From an uncultured Treponema sp. (GTDB lineage Bacteria > Spirochaetota > Spirochaetia > Treponematales > Treponemataceae), in the NCBI GenBank assembly GCA_945833725.1, contig CAMAFU010000106.1:1-6538 (forward strand): a stretch of DNA of 6,538 nucleotides. The letters run 5' to 3'. The position numbers and the translations under genes were made by a program. This document shows positions 1-6,262 of the stretch, in pieces. The notes beneath the pieces are model-generated. The model did not search any database and was not told where the DNA came from. It saw nothing but the letters and a program-made list of their open reading frames with translations. The stretch's first letter is position 1, and each line of letters begins with the position of its first letter.

Positions 1-1093
1 AAACGGCTCCATTCTTCTTTATTTGACCGAGTTTTTCTCTTCCTAAATCCAAAATTGGAATTTTTTGAACAGTTTTCCGCACAGCCTTAGCCATATCCAG
101 TTTGACAATATTTGGCCGGAAAATATTTTCATACGATGAAATTATTTCTAAAACAGAAGAATCCGGTTTTATGCCAGGCATAAACTGAACGGTTAAATTA
201 AAGCCGTTTTCTTTACAGTCAATAACAATCATTTCTTCGTGCCAGAGGCATTTATTAAGTGTATTAAGGCATGATTCAAGTGATCTTTTAAAATTTTCCC
301 CGGAAACAAAAAAAATCATTTCCGAAAAATCTAAAGCCAATTTTTCCGTAAAAATAACGGCACCACATTGGTTTAAACTGTTTCTCATCAAAACCTGAAA
401 ATCCTGAATTCCAAGGCTTTTCTCCACAGAATTTTTTTCTTCCTGAACCCGAAAACCGGCCGAAAAACTAGGCTCTCCATTTTTATACGAAACAGAACAG
501 GCTTTGTCAAAAACAACTTCTTCGGGAAAACATTCTTCAATAAAAAACATACATTCCCCTTTTAACCATGAAAACTTTGTTACGCGGCCATTTTTTTCGT
601 ATACACGACTTAAAATAAGTTCTGCCGTTTCTCTGGCAGAGGGCAAAAGTTTTTTTTCCAAAACAACCTCCTTTTGTTCTTCAAATTTGCTTTCGCTGTT
701 TTTATTTTTTTTTGCAATAAAAACCATAATTGAAAAAACTGCCGCCAACATCAGAATAATAAAAAAAGATTTTCCAAAGTTTTTGCCGCTTCCGTAATTA
801 CTGGAAACAGACAAATCTGTACTTCCAAGAAAAACCCGTTTTCCAGGATTTTTTTTTATACATTCAGCAAGTTTCAGTTTGTCTACAACAGCAGCTTCTA
901 CGGCAATTCCTTTTTTGTTAAGCCGGTATTTTAATTTGGGTAAAAACCTGGCAGAAAATCTGGGATGCCTTTTTTCCAGTTCTTTTAAAGCCTCTTTCCG
1001 CAATGAGTTTTTTTTCAAAACAGAAAACGGAAGGTAAAAACTGTAAAAATCACATTCTTTTGCCGGCAGCACATTTTTTTTCATTTTATTCAT
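1..1093 (-). CDS. Partial bitopic membrane protein, candidate GspL/GspM-like T2SS platform subunit (3' end outside window)
   Basis: The frame is open from an ATG at 1093 to the window edge, 364 codons with no stop, so the C-terminus is missing. The start is well supported: ATG overlaps the previous stop as TGATG, and GGAG (1101-1104) lies 7 nt upstream. I do not recognise the family. Residues 1-108 are Lys/Arg-rich and hydrophilic. Residues 110-127 form the only clear membrane span (FFIILMLAAVFSIMVFIA). At least 235 mostly polar residues follow, with helix/strand alternation near 145-305. One cytoplasmic domain, one span and a large periplasmic domain is the layout of GspL, and the position after the pseudopilins is where gspL/gspM sit in standard operons. 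Residues 20-75 loosely resemble part of an actin-like GspL/PilM cytoplasmic domain, but at about 105 residues this region is too short for a full one. Lys residues just after the span leave the topology open. The gene is real; the role is inferred. Confidence 0.8.
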   Translation of the reverse strand, partial: MNKMKKNVLPAKECDFYSFYLPFSVLKKNSLRKEALKELEKRHPRFSARFLPKLKYRLNKKGIAVEAAVVDKLKLAECIKKNPGKRVFLGSTDLSVSSNYGSGKNFGKSFFIILMLAAVFSIMVFIAKKNKNSESKFEEQKEVVLEKKLLPSARETAELILSRVYEKNGRVTKFSWLKGECMFFIEECFPEEVVFDKACSVSYKNGEPSFSAGFRVQEEKNSVEKSLGIQDFQVLMRNSLNQCGAVIFTEKLALDFSEMIFFVSGENFKRSLESCLNTLNKCLWHEEMIVIDCKENGFNLTVQFMPGIKPDSSVLEIISSYENIFRPNIVKLDMAKAVRKTVQKIPILDLGREKLGQIKKNGAV

Positions 1094-1434
1094 CAACTTT
1101 CTCCAAAACGATGGGCAAAAATAGAATAGGATTTTTTACCGGAAGTCCACTCACACTTTAACTCCTGTTTTCTTTCGTTTTTTGAAATTTTAATGGAATC
1201 AAGGGAAAGCATAACTACACATTCCTGTTTCCATTTTTCAAAATCGTCCATTGTGGTTTCTTTTTTTTGACAAAGGTCATCAAAAGATTTACAGATAAAT
1301 CCTGCCGTTTCTATCCGTTTTTTTTCCTGAAAATACCTGTTCCAGTTTTCTTTTAATGTTTTCCCGCCGCCAGCCATAAGGGAAAAAGAAAAAATTCCAA
1401 GGTGAAGGGCACATATAAATTCAATCAGCTTCAT
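1093..1434 (-). CDS. Small pseudopilin-like protein lacking a prepilin leader (possible GspI/GspJ role)
   Basis: The product is 113 residues long. It opens with M-K-L-I-E-F, followed by a hydrophobic stretch to about residue 21 and then a soluble domain of about 90 residues that is rich in Lys/Glu and has four of the five Cys. Read against a mature pseudopilin (F1-T-L-I/L-E5), Met1 falls exactly where the processed Phe1 would be, and Glu5 falls at the conserved Glu5. No G^F prepilin peptidase site precedes it. The start cannot move upstream, because an in-frame TAA lies two codons before the ATG (1438-1440) and GGAGG (1441-1445) is 6 nt from it. The length matches GspI-type minor pseudopilins, but the globular part is unfamiliar to me. 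An alternative reading is an ordinary signal-anchored periplasmic protein, with the LIE similarity due to chance; His11 in the hydrophobic segment is unusual for a pseudopilin. It overlaps the previous gene by 14 nt. Confidence 0.75.
   Translation of the reverse strand: MKLIEFICALHLGIFSFSLMAGGGKTLKENWNRYFQEKKRIETAGFICKSFDDLCQKKETTMDDFEKWKQECVVMLSLDSIKISKNERKQELKCEWTSGKKSYSIFAHRFGES
1101..1104 (-). promoter_or_regulatory. Ribosome binding site of the partial membrane-protein gene
   Basis: GGAG on the minus strand lies 7 nt before the ATG at 1093. It sits inside the end of the preceding 113-codon gene, whose TGA shares one base with the ATG (TGATG). This arrangement suggests termination-reinitiation coupling and fixes the start of the last gene. 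Confidence 0.65.
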
Positions 1435-1621
1435 GTTTTACCTCCGTAAAATTAAATTTTTCCGTAAGGTATCTTTCTGTTGTTTTTAGAAGGTCAGTTT
1501 TCTGTTTTAGAACTCCAAATGAGGCAGCAAGAACTGTCGACAGAACAAGAACAACGGCCAGAGAACTTACAAGAACAAACCCTTCAGGATTTTTATTCCC
1601 ACGAAACAATGTCTTTTTCAT
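1421..1621 (-). CDS. 66-residue pseudopilin-like mini-protein without Glu5 (possible GspK- or PilX-like N-terminus)
   Basis: I place the start at the ATG at 1621, with GGAGG (1630-1634) 8 nt upstream; the frame stays open further upstream but without a comparable site. The protein has a basic 14-residue leader ending in Pro-Glu-Gly. A type III cleavage signal G14^F15 and a hydrophobic helix (15-38, FVLVSSLAVVLVLSTVLAA) follow. Mature position 5 is Ser (residue 19) rather than Glu. Among T2SS pseudopilins, loss of Glu5 is the hallmark of GspK, and the run of Val/Leu after G^F also resembles GspK and PilX starts. After the helix only about 28 polar residues remain, so there is no globular domain, whereas GspK normally has about 300 residues. 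It could be a truncated minor pseudopilin or a helix-only component. It overlaps gspG by 29 nt and the next gene by 14 nt. The frame, RBS and signal make a real gene likely; the exact family is unknown. Confidence 0.72.
   Translation of the reverse strand: MKKTLFRGNKNPEGFVLVSSLAVVLVLSTVLAASFGVLKQKTDLLKTTERYLTEKFNFTEVKHEAD
1441..1445 (-). promoter_or_regulatory. Ribosome binding site that fixes the start of the leaderless pseudopilin-like gene
   Basis: GGAGG is followed by six bases (TAAAAC) and then the ATG at 1434. Those six bases contain the in-frame TAA that rules out any upstream start, so this site and the stop together show that the product begins MKLIE with no leader. Confidence 0.75.
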
Positions 1622-2072
1622 TTCCTTTACCTCCTTCCTTTCCGTCGCTGCCATAACAAATTATGGCAAAGGGAATTCCTTCAGGGCACTCCAACGGCAT
1701 TCTTGCACTGTCCCGTTCAAAATATTGATAAGCATTTCCCCAGGGATCAGGCCCGGCTTTTTTTTCAAGGTAAGGTCCGTTCCATCTGCTGCTATCCCCT
1801 TCGTTTGGACATTCCCAAAGCGCATCAAGCCCCTGAACTTCCGACGGAAATTTTCCGCAGTCAATATAAAAAGACTGCAAAGCTCCCCTAAAACATTCAA
1901 TCTGCCCTTTTGCCGCAGCAATTTTTCCTTTCTGAACAAGCTTCATGGAAGAAATGCTTACCTGACAGGCCAACACACTGGAAACTGCAATAACAGCAAG
2001 AGTTTCAACAAATGTAAAACCTCCGCTAAGTTTTTCCGTAATTTTTTTTATGCTGATTTTCTTTTTTTTCAA
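1593..2072 (-). CDS. gspG: GspG, major pseudopilin of the type II secretion system (TTG start)
   Basis: This is the main subunit of the periplasmic pseudopilus, made as a membrane-anchored prepilin. The 159-residue protein has a very basic 18-residue leader ending Gly-Gly and a cleavage site G18^F19. The mature start FTFVE carries Glu5 (residue 23), and a hydrophobic N-terminal helix reaches about residue 43. The mature part of 141 residues has the usual GspG size. GspG signatures follow in order: FYIDCGKFPSEVQGLDAL (68-85), NGPYL (98-102), DPWGNAYQY (109-117) and YGSDGKEGG...DI.SW (140-158). Asp143 and Asp154 lie where GspG proteins bind calcium. A slightly longer loop (118-135) with a Cys is unusual, and there are six Cys in all. 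I chose TTG at 2072 because AAGGAGG (2079-2085) is 6 nt upstream and a leader of normal length results; the open frame upstream would overlap gspF by about 75 nt. TTG overlaps the gspF stop as TTGA. Confidence 0.95.
   Translation of the reverse strand: MKKKKISIKKITEKLSGGFTFVETLAVIAVSSVLACQVSISSMKLVQKGKIAAAKGQIECFRGALQSFYIDCGKFPSEVQGLDALWECPNEGDSSRWNGPYLEKKAGPDPWGNAYQYFERDSARMPLECPEGIPFAIICYGSDGKEGGKGNEKDIVSWE
1630..1634 (-). promoter_or_regulatory. Ribosome binding site of the 66-codon pseudopilin-like gene
   Basis: GGAGG on the minus strand, inside the last codons of gspG, lies 8 nt before the ATG at 1621. It supports the short product beginning MKKTLF over an upstream extension of the same frame to about 1654. 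Confidence 0.7.
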
Positions 2073-2971
2073 AAAATACCTCCTTGCAAAAGCGGAACAA
2101 TTATGTTCTTTAAAAGAACGATAAGATAAACAGCAACAAGGCAAATCATTACCGGCTGCTGATAGCCAAGAATGACTTTTTGAATTCTCCTGTTTTTTTC
2201 CTCTCTAATGCAGGCCATATCTTCAAAAAAAACAGAGGAATTCATCTGACCGCAAATTTTTACCCCGATTTTTTCAAATTCTTCGTCAAACACGCTTTGG
2301 GCATTTTCTCCCCACAAAAGCCGGTGATGAATATTTACAACTGTTTCCTCAAGTTTTTTCTCGCCGCCGGTAATTTCCCAGGAGCAGTCCACAGATTGAA
2401 GAAGGGGAATTGACGATTCTTTTAAAAAGGCCATAGACTTAAAAAAAAGCAGGATTTTATCGGTTTTGAAAAAATGACAGGACAATAAAAATAAAAATGC
2501 AAAGGATGAAAGCAGAAAAACAGCTGCAAAAAACATGGATTTAAAAAAATTATTTTTCATTTCCAAATTCATAGGGAAAAACATTGCTGCCGCAAAGGAT
2601 GAGCAAAGGGCAAGAAAAACTATAAAAGCCGGGTAAGCCGATTCTTCCAGTATTTTTCGCTTCGTTTTAATTTTGTCTTTTAATATTTGAAGGGAAAAAT
2701 CCAGAATTTTTTCCAGACAGCATCCTTCTTCAGCCACATAAACAAAGGAAGAAAACCACACAGGGATTTTGGAGGAAAATCCGTTTAACACAGAAGACAG
2801 TTTTTCTCCTTCATTAAGGCCATTAAAAACATGCTGACATAATTTTACTAGCTCGCCAGAAGCATTTTTCAGTTCCATAAGAAGTTTTACAGAGCTTTTT
2901 AATGAATTCCCGGATTTAAGATACCCCAATATGCCTGAAATAAAATCACACAACAGTGAATTTTTGTTCAT
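2069..2971 (-). CDS. gspF: GspF-like inner-membrane platform protein, short form
   Basis: GspF is the polytopic inner-membrane protein that receives energy from the GspE ATPase and builds the pseudopilus. The 300-residue protein shows two related halves. The first helical cytoplasmic domain (about 10-110) contains the pattern VYVAEEGCCLEKIL, matching the E-x-G-x-L segment of the T2SSF fold. Spans lie at about 112-134 and 143-166, a second helical domain at about 175-268, and a final span at about 273-296 ending near IIVPLLQGG. Three spans and a cytoplasmic domain between spans 2 and 3 are the GspF topology. Typical GspF is about 400 residues, and the N-terminal region before the first repeat is absent here. 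The second half has lost the usual E-x-G-x-L motif. ATG overlaps the gspE stop as ATGA, with GAGGAG (2980-2985) 8 nt upstream. Assignment rests on fold pattern and position between gspE and gspG; confidence is high. Confidence 0.88.
   Translation of the reverse strand: MNKNSLLCDFISGILGYLKSGNSLKSSVKLLMELKNASGELVKLCQHVFNGLNEGEKLSSVLNGFSSKIPVWFSSFVYVAEEGCCLEKILDFSLQILKDKIKTKRKILEESAYPAFIVFLALCSSFAAAMFFPMNLEMKNNFFKSMFFAAVFLLSSFAFLFLLSCHFFKTDKILLFFKSMAFLKESSIPLLQSVDCSWEITGGEKKLEETVVNIHHRLLWGENAQSVFDEEFEKIGVKICGQMNSSVFFEDMACIREEKNRRIQKVILGYQQPVMICLVAVYLIVLLKNIIVPLLQGGIF
2079..2085 (-). promoter_or_regulatory. Strong ribosome binding site for the gspG TTG start
   Basis: AAGGAGG with 6 nt (TATTTT) before the TTG at 2072. 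The near-perfect Shine-Dalgarno probably offsets the weak TTG codon for a protein needed in many copies, and it decides the start. It lies in the last codons of gspF, and the TTGA overlap suggests coupling. Confidence 0.8.
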
Positions 2972-4269
2972 ACAGCCATCTCCTCTTCATCCTCAAAAAA
3001 ACACATGCCTTTTGAATTGATAATATTCCGTGCAGTGTTTTTATCTACTTTCAAAACCTTTGCATTTAATACAACATCATTAAAAGGATTTTCTTTTTCC
3101 GGCGGTTCAAGACTTTGAAGGACAATTCCCCTTAAACAGCTGCACAAAACTGTCATATCGGCTCCTAAATCGCACATTCGTGTAACTGTTTCAAAAAAAC
3201 CGCCTGTATGAACTGTGGCAAAAACAAGATGCCCTGTCTGACAGGCCCTTAAAGCCGTTGCTACAGTTTTTTCATCCCGAATTTCGCCTACAAAAATTAC
3301 ATCAGGATCATGGCGAAAAATAAGCCTTAAGGCCTCCCCAAAATCAAGAGAAAATTTTTCGTCAACCTTAATCTGGGTAACTCCCTCTAGCACATATTCC
3401 GGCGGATCTTCAACAGTAATTATTTTTCTTGAGTCCCCCAGCTTTTTATGAAGAGTTTTAAGCATTGCCGCAGCGGTAGTAGATTTTCCAGCACCAGTAG
3501 GACCGCATATAAGGACAATTCCATTTTTTTCAAGGAGGAATTCTTCAATCAACTTCATCTGCTTTTCAGAAAATCCAAGTTTATCAAGTGACAGTGGAAT
3601 TTTCTGAGGATTCAGCAATCTTAAAACCATAGATTCAGCTTTTTCTTTCTGACAACAGCTTATAACAGGAATACAGGAAACCCGGACAAAAACAGGAACA
3701 CCGCATCCGTTAAAAATAAACTGACCTTCCTGCCCTCTTCTATCTTCCAGCACATCCATTTTTGAAAGGACTTTTACCCTTCTTACCAGTTCCACACTTT
3801 TTGAACTGTCCAGATCACACTCAAACACAAGTCTTCCCAAATGCCTGAAACGAACTTTTTTTTCTTCAATGTGAATGTCGCTTACACCTTTATTTACAGC
3901 CTCAGACAAAAGACTGTCCAAAAGAACTACAGCAGCATTTTTTCCACCGTTCTCATCCTTTTCGCCGCCTTCAGGAATTTTACCTGACTGTCTGCTTCCG
4001 ATTTTTATTTTTGAAGAAGAATCGCTGGCTCCATAATTTCTGGAAACAATCTTCTCCAGTTCATCTCCCGTTATTCTGTCAAATTCACAGCACACACCGT
4101 CCGTTTCAAAAAAAGCCTGTACAGAACGGACAATTCTTTCTTTAAGCATTTCATCTTCCGTATTTAAAAGACCAACACGAACACAGTCTTCGCTTTGGGA
4201 AAGAACTGCCGCTCCGTTAAAAAAGCAGAACTGCGGCGAAAGTTCAAATTTTCTTACTATTTCCGTCAT
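2968..4269 (-). CDS. gspE: GspE, type II secretion ATPase lacking the zinc tetracysteine module
   Basis: This is the cytoplasmic hexameric ATPase that powers pseudopilus assembly, belonging to the GspE/PilB/VirB11 family. In 433 residues it shows an N-terminal domain (about 10-80) like T2SSE_N, which in relatives contacts GspL. A low-complexity linker (about 81-112) leads to the N2 domain with SDIHIE (130-135) and its RFRHLGRL strand. The catalytic core has Walker A GPTGAGKST (256-264), Asp box ITVEDPPEY (284-292), Walker B DPDVIFVGEIRD (321-332) and His box TGHLVFATVHTGG (345-357). All catalytic boxes look intact. Two oddities stand out. The CxxC...CxxC zinc element that most GspE proteins carry after the His box is missing. 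The usual QRL after the LRG helix is QSL (385-387), followed by a compact C-terminus of about 45 residues ending in an acidic run. ATG overlaps the gspD stop as ATGA. The RBS is AAAGGAG (4281-4287), spaced a rather long 11 nt. Confidence 0.95.
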   Translation of the reverse strand: MTEIVRKFELSPQFCFFNGAAVLSQSEDCVRVGLLNTEDEMLKERIVRSVQAFFETDGVCCEFDRITGDELEKIVSRNYGASDSSSKIKIGSRQSGKIPEGGEKDENGGKNAAVVLLDSLLSEAVNKGVSDIHIEEKKVRFRHLGRLVFECDLDSSKSVELVRRVKVLSKMDVLEDRRGQEGQFIFNGCGVPVFVRVSCIPVISCCQKEKAESMVLRLLNPQKIPLSLDKLGFSEKQMKLIEEFLLEKNGIVLICGPTGAGKSTTAAAMLKTLHKKLGDSRKIITVEDPPEYVLEGVTQIKVDEKFSLDFGEALRLIFRHDPDVIFVGEIRDEKTVATALRACQTGHLVFATVHTGGFFETVTRMCDLGADMTVLCSCLRGIVLQSLEPPEKENPFNDVVLNAKVLKVDKNTARNIINSKGMCFFEDEEEMAV

Positions 4270-6254
4270 AAAACCTTCAACTCCTTTAACAAAGCACGCC
4301 TATGATTTTTTTCCTCCTGTGAATCAAATATTTTTTCTTTGTCCTGCATAGAATTCTTTTCACTTCCGAAAATTTCTGTATGCGGTACCAGATAAATAAC
4401 CATCTCCGTTTTTTCCATTTCTGAGTTTTCACTTTTAAATAATTTTCCCAGCAAAGGAATCTTTGATAAAAAAGGGACACCGGCGGAAGTTTTGCTTTCT
4501 TCATTTTGAACAAGACCGCTTAACACAACAGGTTCTCCGCTTTTTGTTCTTACTTCTGTACTTACAATTTTTTCGCTGGAAGGAGGAGGGTTCCCGGTTT
4601 TAGATGATGTATCAGCCCCTTGCCGGCTTACGCTGGCAGTAATTTTTGTAGTTATCATTCCATCCCCGGTAACAGTTCCTGTCACCTCCAGTTTAAGTCC
4701 AGATACAATTTCTCTTGTAACACCTGAATAAACAGGTTTTCCCGTTTCGGGATCAAGATTATTGTCACGATAGCGATAAGTGTTTGTGTTCTGAAAACTT
4801 ATAGGACGACCGCTTACGCCGTTAAGTGTAGTATCAGCAAAAATTCTAGCTTTTGTTTCATTCAAAGAAGCCTGAAGACTTGCCGCAAATTTAAGGCCAA
4901 ATGCCCCTGCAATATCCATATTAAAATCAAGAACGCTGCCCAGTTGTGCAGAAATGGAATTAACTGTGCTGTCGGCTAAATTTGTCATTCCAAAACTTAC
5001 GCCAGTTTCCACAGCTTTAGAATTCTGATATTGCACGATAAGCAAATCGTATGTTACGCGGTTAACAGGCTTATCCACCAATTCAAGTTTTTCCAAAAGT
5101 TTTTTGTAACCTTCATCGTCTCCAGTAAAAAAGAAACTGTCACCTCTACCAGTATCACAAACAGCACTCTTATCTACAAAAGGCGGCAGACTGGCAAAAA
5201 ATTCCTCTGTCCTTAAATACTTCAACTGCACAAGATGACTGTCATTTTTTGAATCAAATTTCGCCGTAAAATCAAGAAAATCTTCCAGTTCTTTCTCATC
5301 AACCGAATAAAGAAAATCGCCTTTCGGATTTAAAAGTACAGTCTGAATCCCGGAAAACCTTTTTCCGGCAGCGGCTGCAAACTCGTCGCACCGACCGTTA
5401 TTTAAATGAACAGACCGCCATACACGCCCGGAATTTTCAAGTTTTTTTCTTTCAGACTTGGAAGGAACAAGATAATAAACTCCCTGGCATAAAAGAACTT
5501 CCACATCGGCCTGGGCACACAAAAGGGAAAGGGAATCATCAAAATTTTTCCCTTTAAAGTACGACCTTTGAATTCTGCCTTCTCCCCCACCCACAAGACA
5601 AAACTGCTTTCCCGCCGCCAGAAAGAATTTTTCTACAGCTCCCGAAAGATTAGAATTTTGAACATCACAAGTCCAAAATCCATTTTCATCTTCCAGAAAA
5701 ACCGCCCGTCCAAAATTCCTAACCTCTACCGCATCCTGAGAAGTTCTTCCTACATGAAAAACTCCGCTGTTTTCTTTTTTTACTTCAAACCCGGTGCAAA
5801 GCCCTGCAATTCTTTTTACAATTTCCTCTGGAGAACAAAAACCTGTGTGAATGCTCACAGGCACTTTAGGCAGAGAATCGTATGTAATACATATACCCGT
5901 TTCCACAGCAGTTTTCTCCAAAAGCTGAACAGGATAAAGATCGCAGGCATCAAGGCAAAACAAACCTTCCTGACTAAGAAATTTACACCGGCTTACAAGC
6001 CACCCCCTTTCCCCCTTCTTAACATAAAGCCGGTTTTGCAGAAGGAAGGAATCAAACGCATTTTCAAAATCATCACCGGCAAGATGAAAACTCCCCTTTC
6101 CAAAAACAGTATCGTCTCCAAAAATCGGAACACCTGAATAAAGCGACAGGGCATAAAAAATTTCAGAAAATTCCTTTTCCACAAAATCAAATGCCTCGCA
6201 AAAACAAAAAGAAAATTTAAGACAAAAAAGAAGAAGAAAAACTTTTTTCTTCAT
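4266..6254 (-). CDS. gspD: GspD, outer-membrane secretin of the type II secretion system
   Basis: GspD forms the multimeric outer-membrane channel. From the ATG at 6254 the protein has 662 residues, a typical size. A Sec signal peptide covers about residues 1-21 (MKKKVFLLL...CEA). Four periplasmic repeats follow: N0-like (about 23-90, with the LYSGVPI pattern), then about 95-170, 175-265 and 275-395. The secretin domain spans about 400-630. Diagnostic are the segment EPVVLSGLVQ (574-583), VPFLSKIPLLGKLFK (593-607) and the final strand TEMVIYLVPHTE (616-627). The region SGRPISFQNT (481-490) lies where the gate loop is expected. A charged 30-residue tail ends the protein and could bind a pilotin. 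All 12 Cys of the mature part lie in the N-domains (90-366) and none in the barrel. The start at 6254 has AAGGAGG 8 nt upstream; an in-frame ATG at 6275 with GGAGGGG 6 nt upstream would add seven residues. It is the first operon gene, with no gspC before it. Confidence 0.95.
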   Translation of the reverse strand: MKKKVFLLLFCLKFSFCFCEAFDFVEKEFSEIFYALSLYSGVPIFGDDTVFGKGSFHLAGDDFENAFDSFLLQNRLYVKKGERGWLVSRCKFLSQEGLFCLDACDLYPVQLLEKTAVETGICITYDSLPKVPVSIHTGFCSPEEIVKRIAGLCTGFEVKKENSGVFHVGRTSQDAVEVRNFGRAVFLEDENGFWTCDVQNSNLSGAVEKFFLAAGKQFCLVGGGEGRIQRSYFKGKNFDDSLSLLCAQADVEVLLCQGVYYLVPSKSERKKLENSGRVWRSVHLNNGRCDEFAAAAGKRFSGIQTVLLNPKGDFLYSVDEKELEDFLDFTAKFDSKNDSHLVQLKYLRTEEFFASLPPFVDKSAVCDTGRGDSFFFTGDDEGYKKLLEKLELVDKPVNRVTYDLLIVQYQNSKAVETGVSFGMTNLADSTVNSISAQLGSVLDFNMDIAGAFGLKFAASLQASLNETKARIFADTTLNGVSGRPISFQNTNTYRYRDNNLDPETGKPVYSGVTREIVSGLKLEVTGTVTGDGMITTKITASVSRQGADTSSKTGNPPPSSEKIVSTEVRTKSGEPVVLSGLVQNEESKTSAGVPFLSKIPLLGKLFKSENSEMEKTEMVIYLVPHTEIFGSEKNSMQDKEKIFDSQEEKNHRRALLKELKVL

Positions 6255-6262
6255 TAAAAATG

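Noticed and set aside
504..797. Plus-strand open frame of 97 codons near the left end
   Set aside because: It is antisense to the well-initiated partial membrane-protein gene that is open over the whole of 1-1093; composition is Ser/Phe/Lys-rich with no RBS.
1421..1450. Programmed frameshift joining the 66- and 113-codon genes to supply a leader
   Set aside because: A fusion would place a whole extra membrane helix and linker before MKLIE rather than a short leader, no slippery heptamer with a hairpin is apparent at the overlap, and the second gene has its own good RBS.
1725..2129. Plus-strand open frame of 134 codons opposite gspG
   Set aside because: It is the mirror of gspG, whose motifs (GPYL, DPWGN, YGSDGKEGG) are unmistakable; the antisense product shows no family features.
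2073..2144. Longer gspG product starting at about 2144
   Set aside because: It would add a Cys/Arg-rich extension overlapping gspF by about 75 nt with no good RBS, while the TTG at 2072 has AAGGAGG 6 nt upstream and gives a normal prepilin leader.
2968..4269. PilT- or PilB-type pilus motor instead of GspE
   Set aside because: The compact C-terminus loosely recalls PilT, but the N-terminal T2SSE_N-like domain and the neighbours GspD and canonical GspG point to a T2SS ATPase.
5568..6137. Plus-strand open frame of 189 codons opposite gspD
   Set aside because: It lies fully antisense to the strongly supported gspD N-domains, has low-complexity Lys/Arg/Ser composition and no ribosome binding site or recognisable motif.
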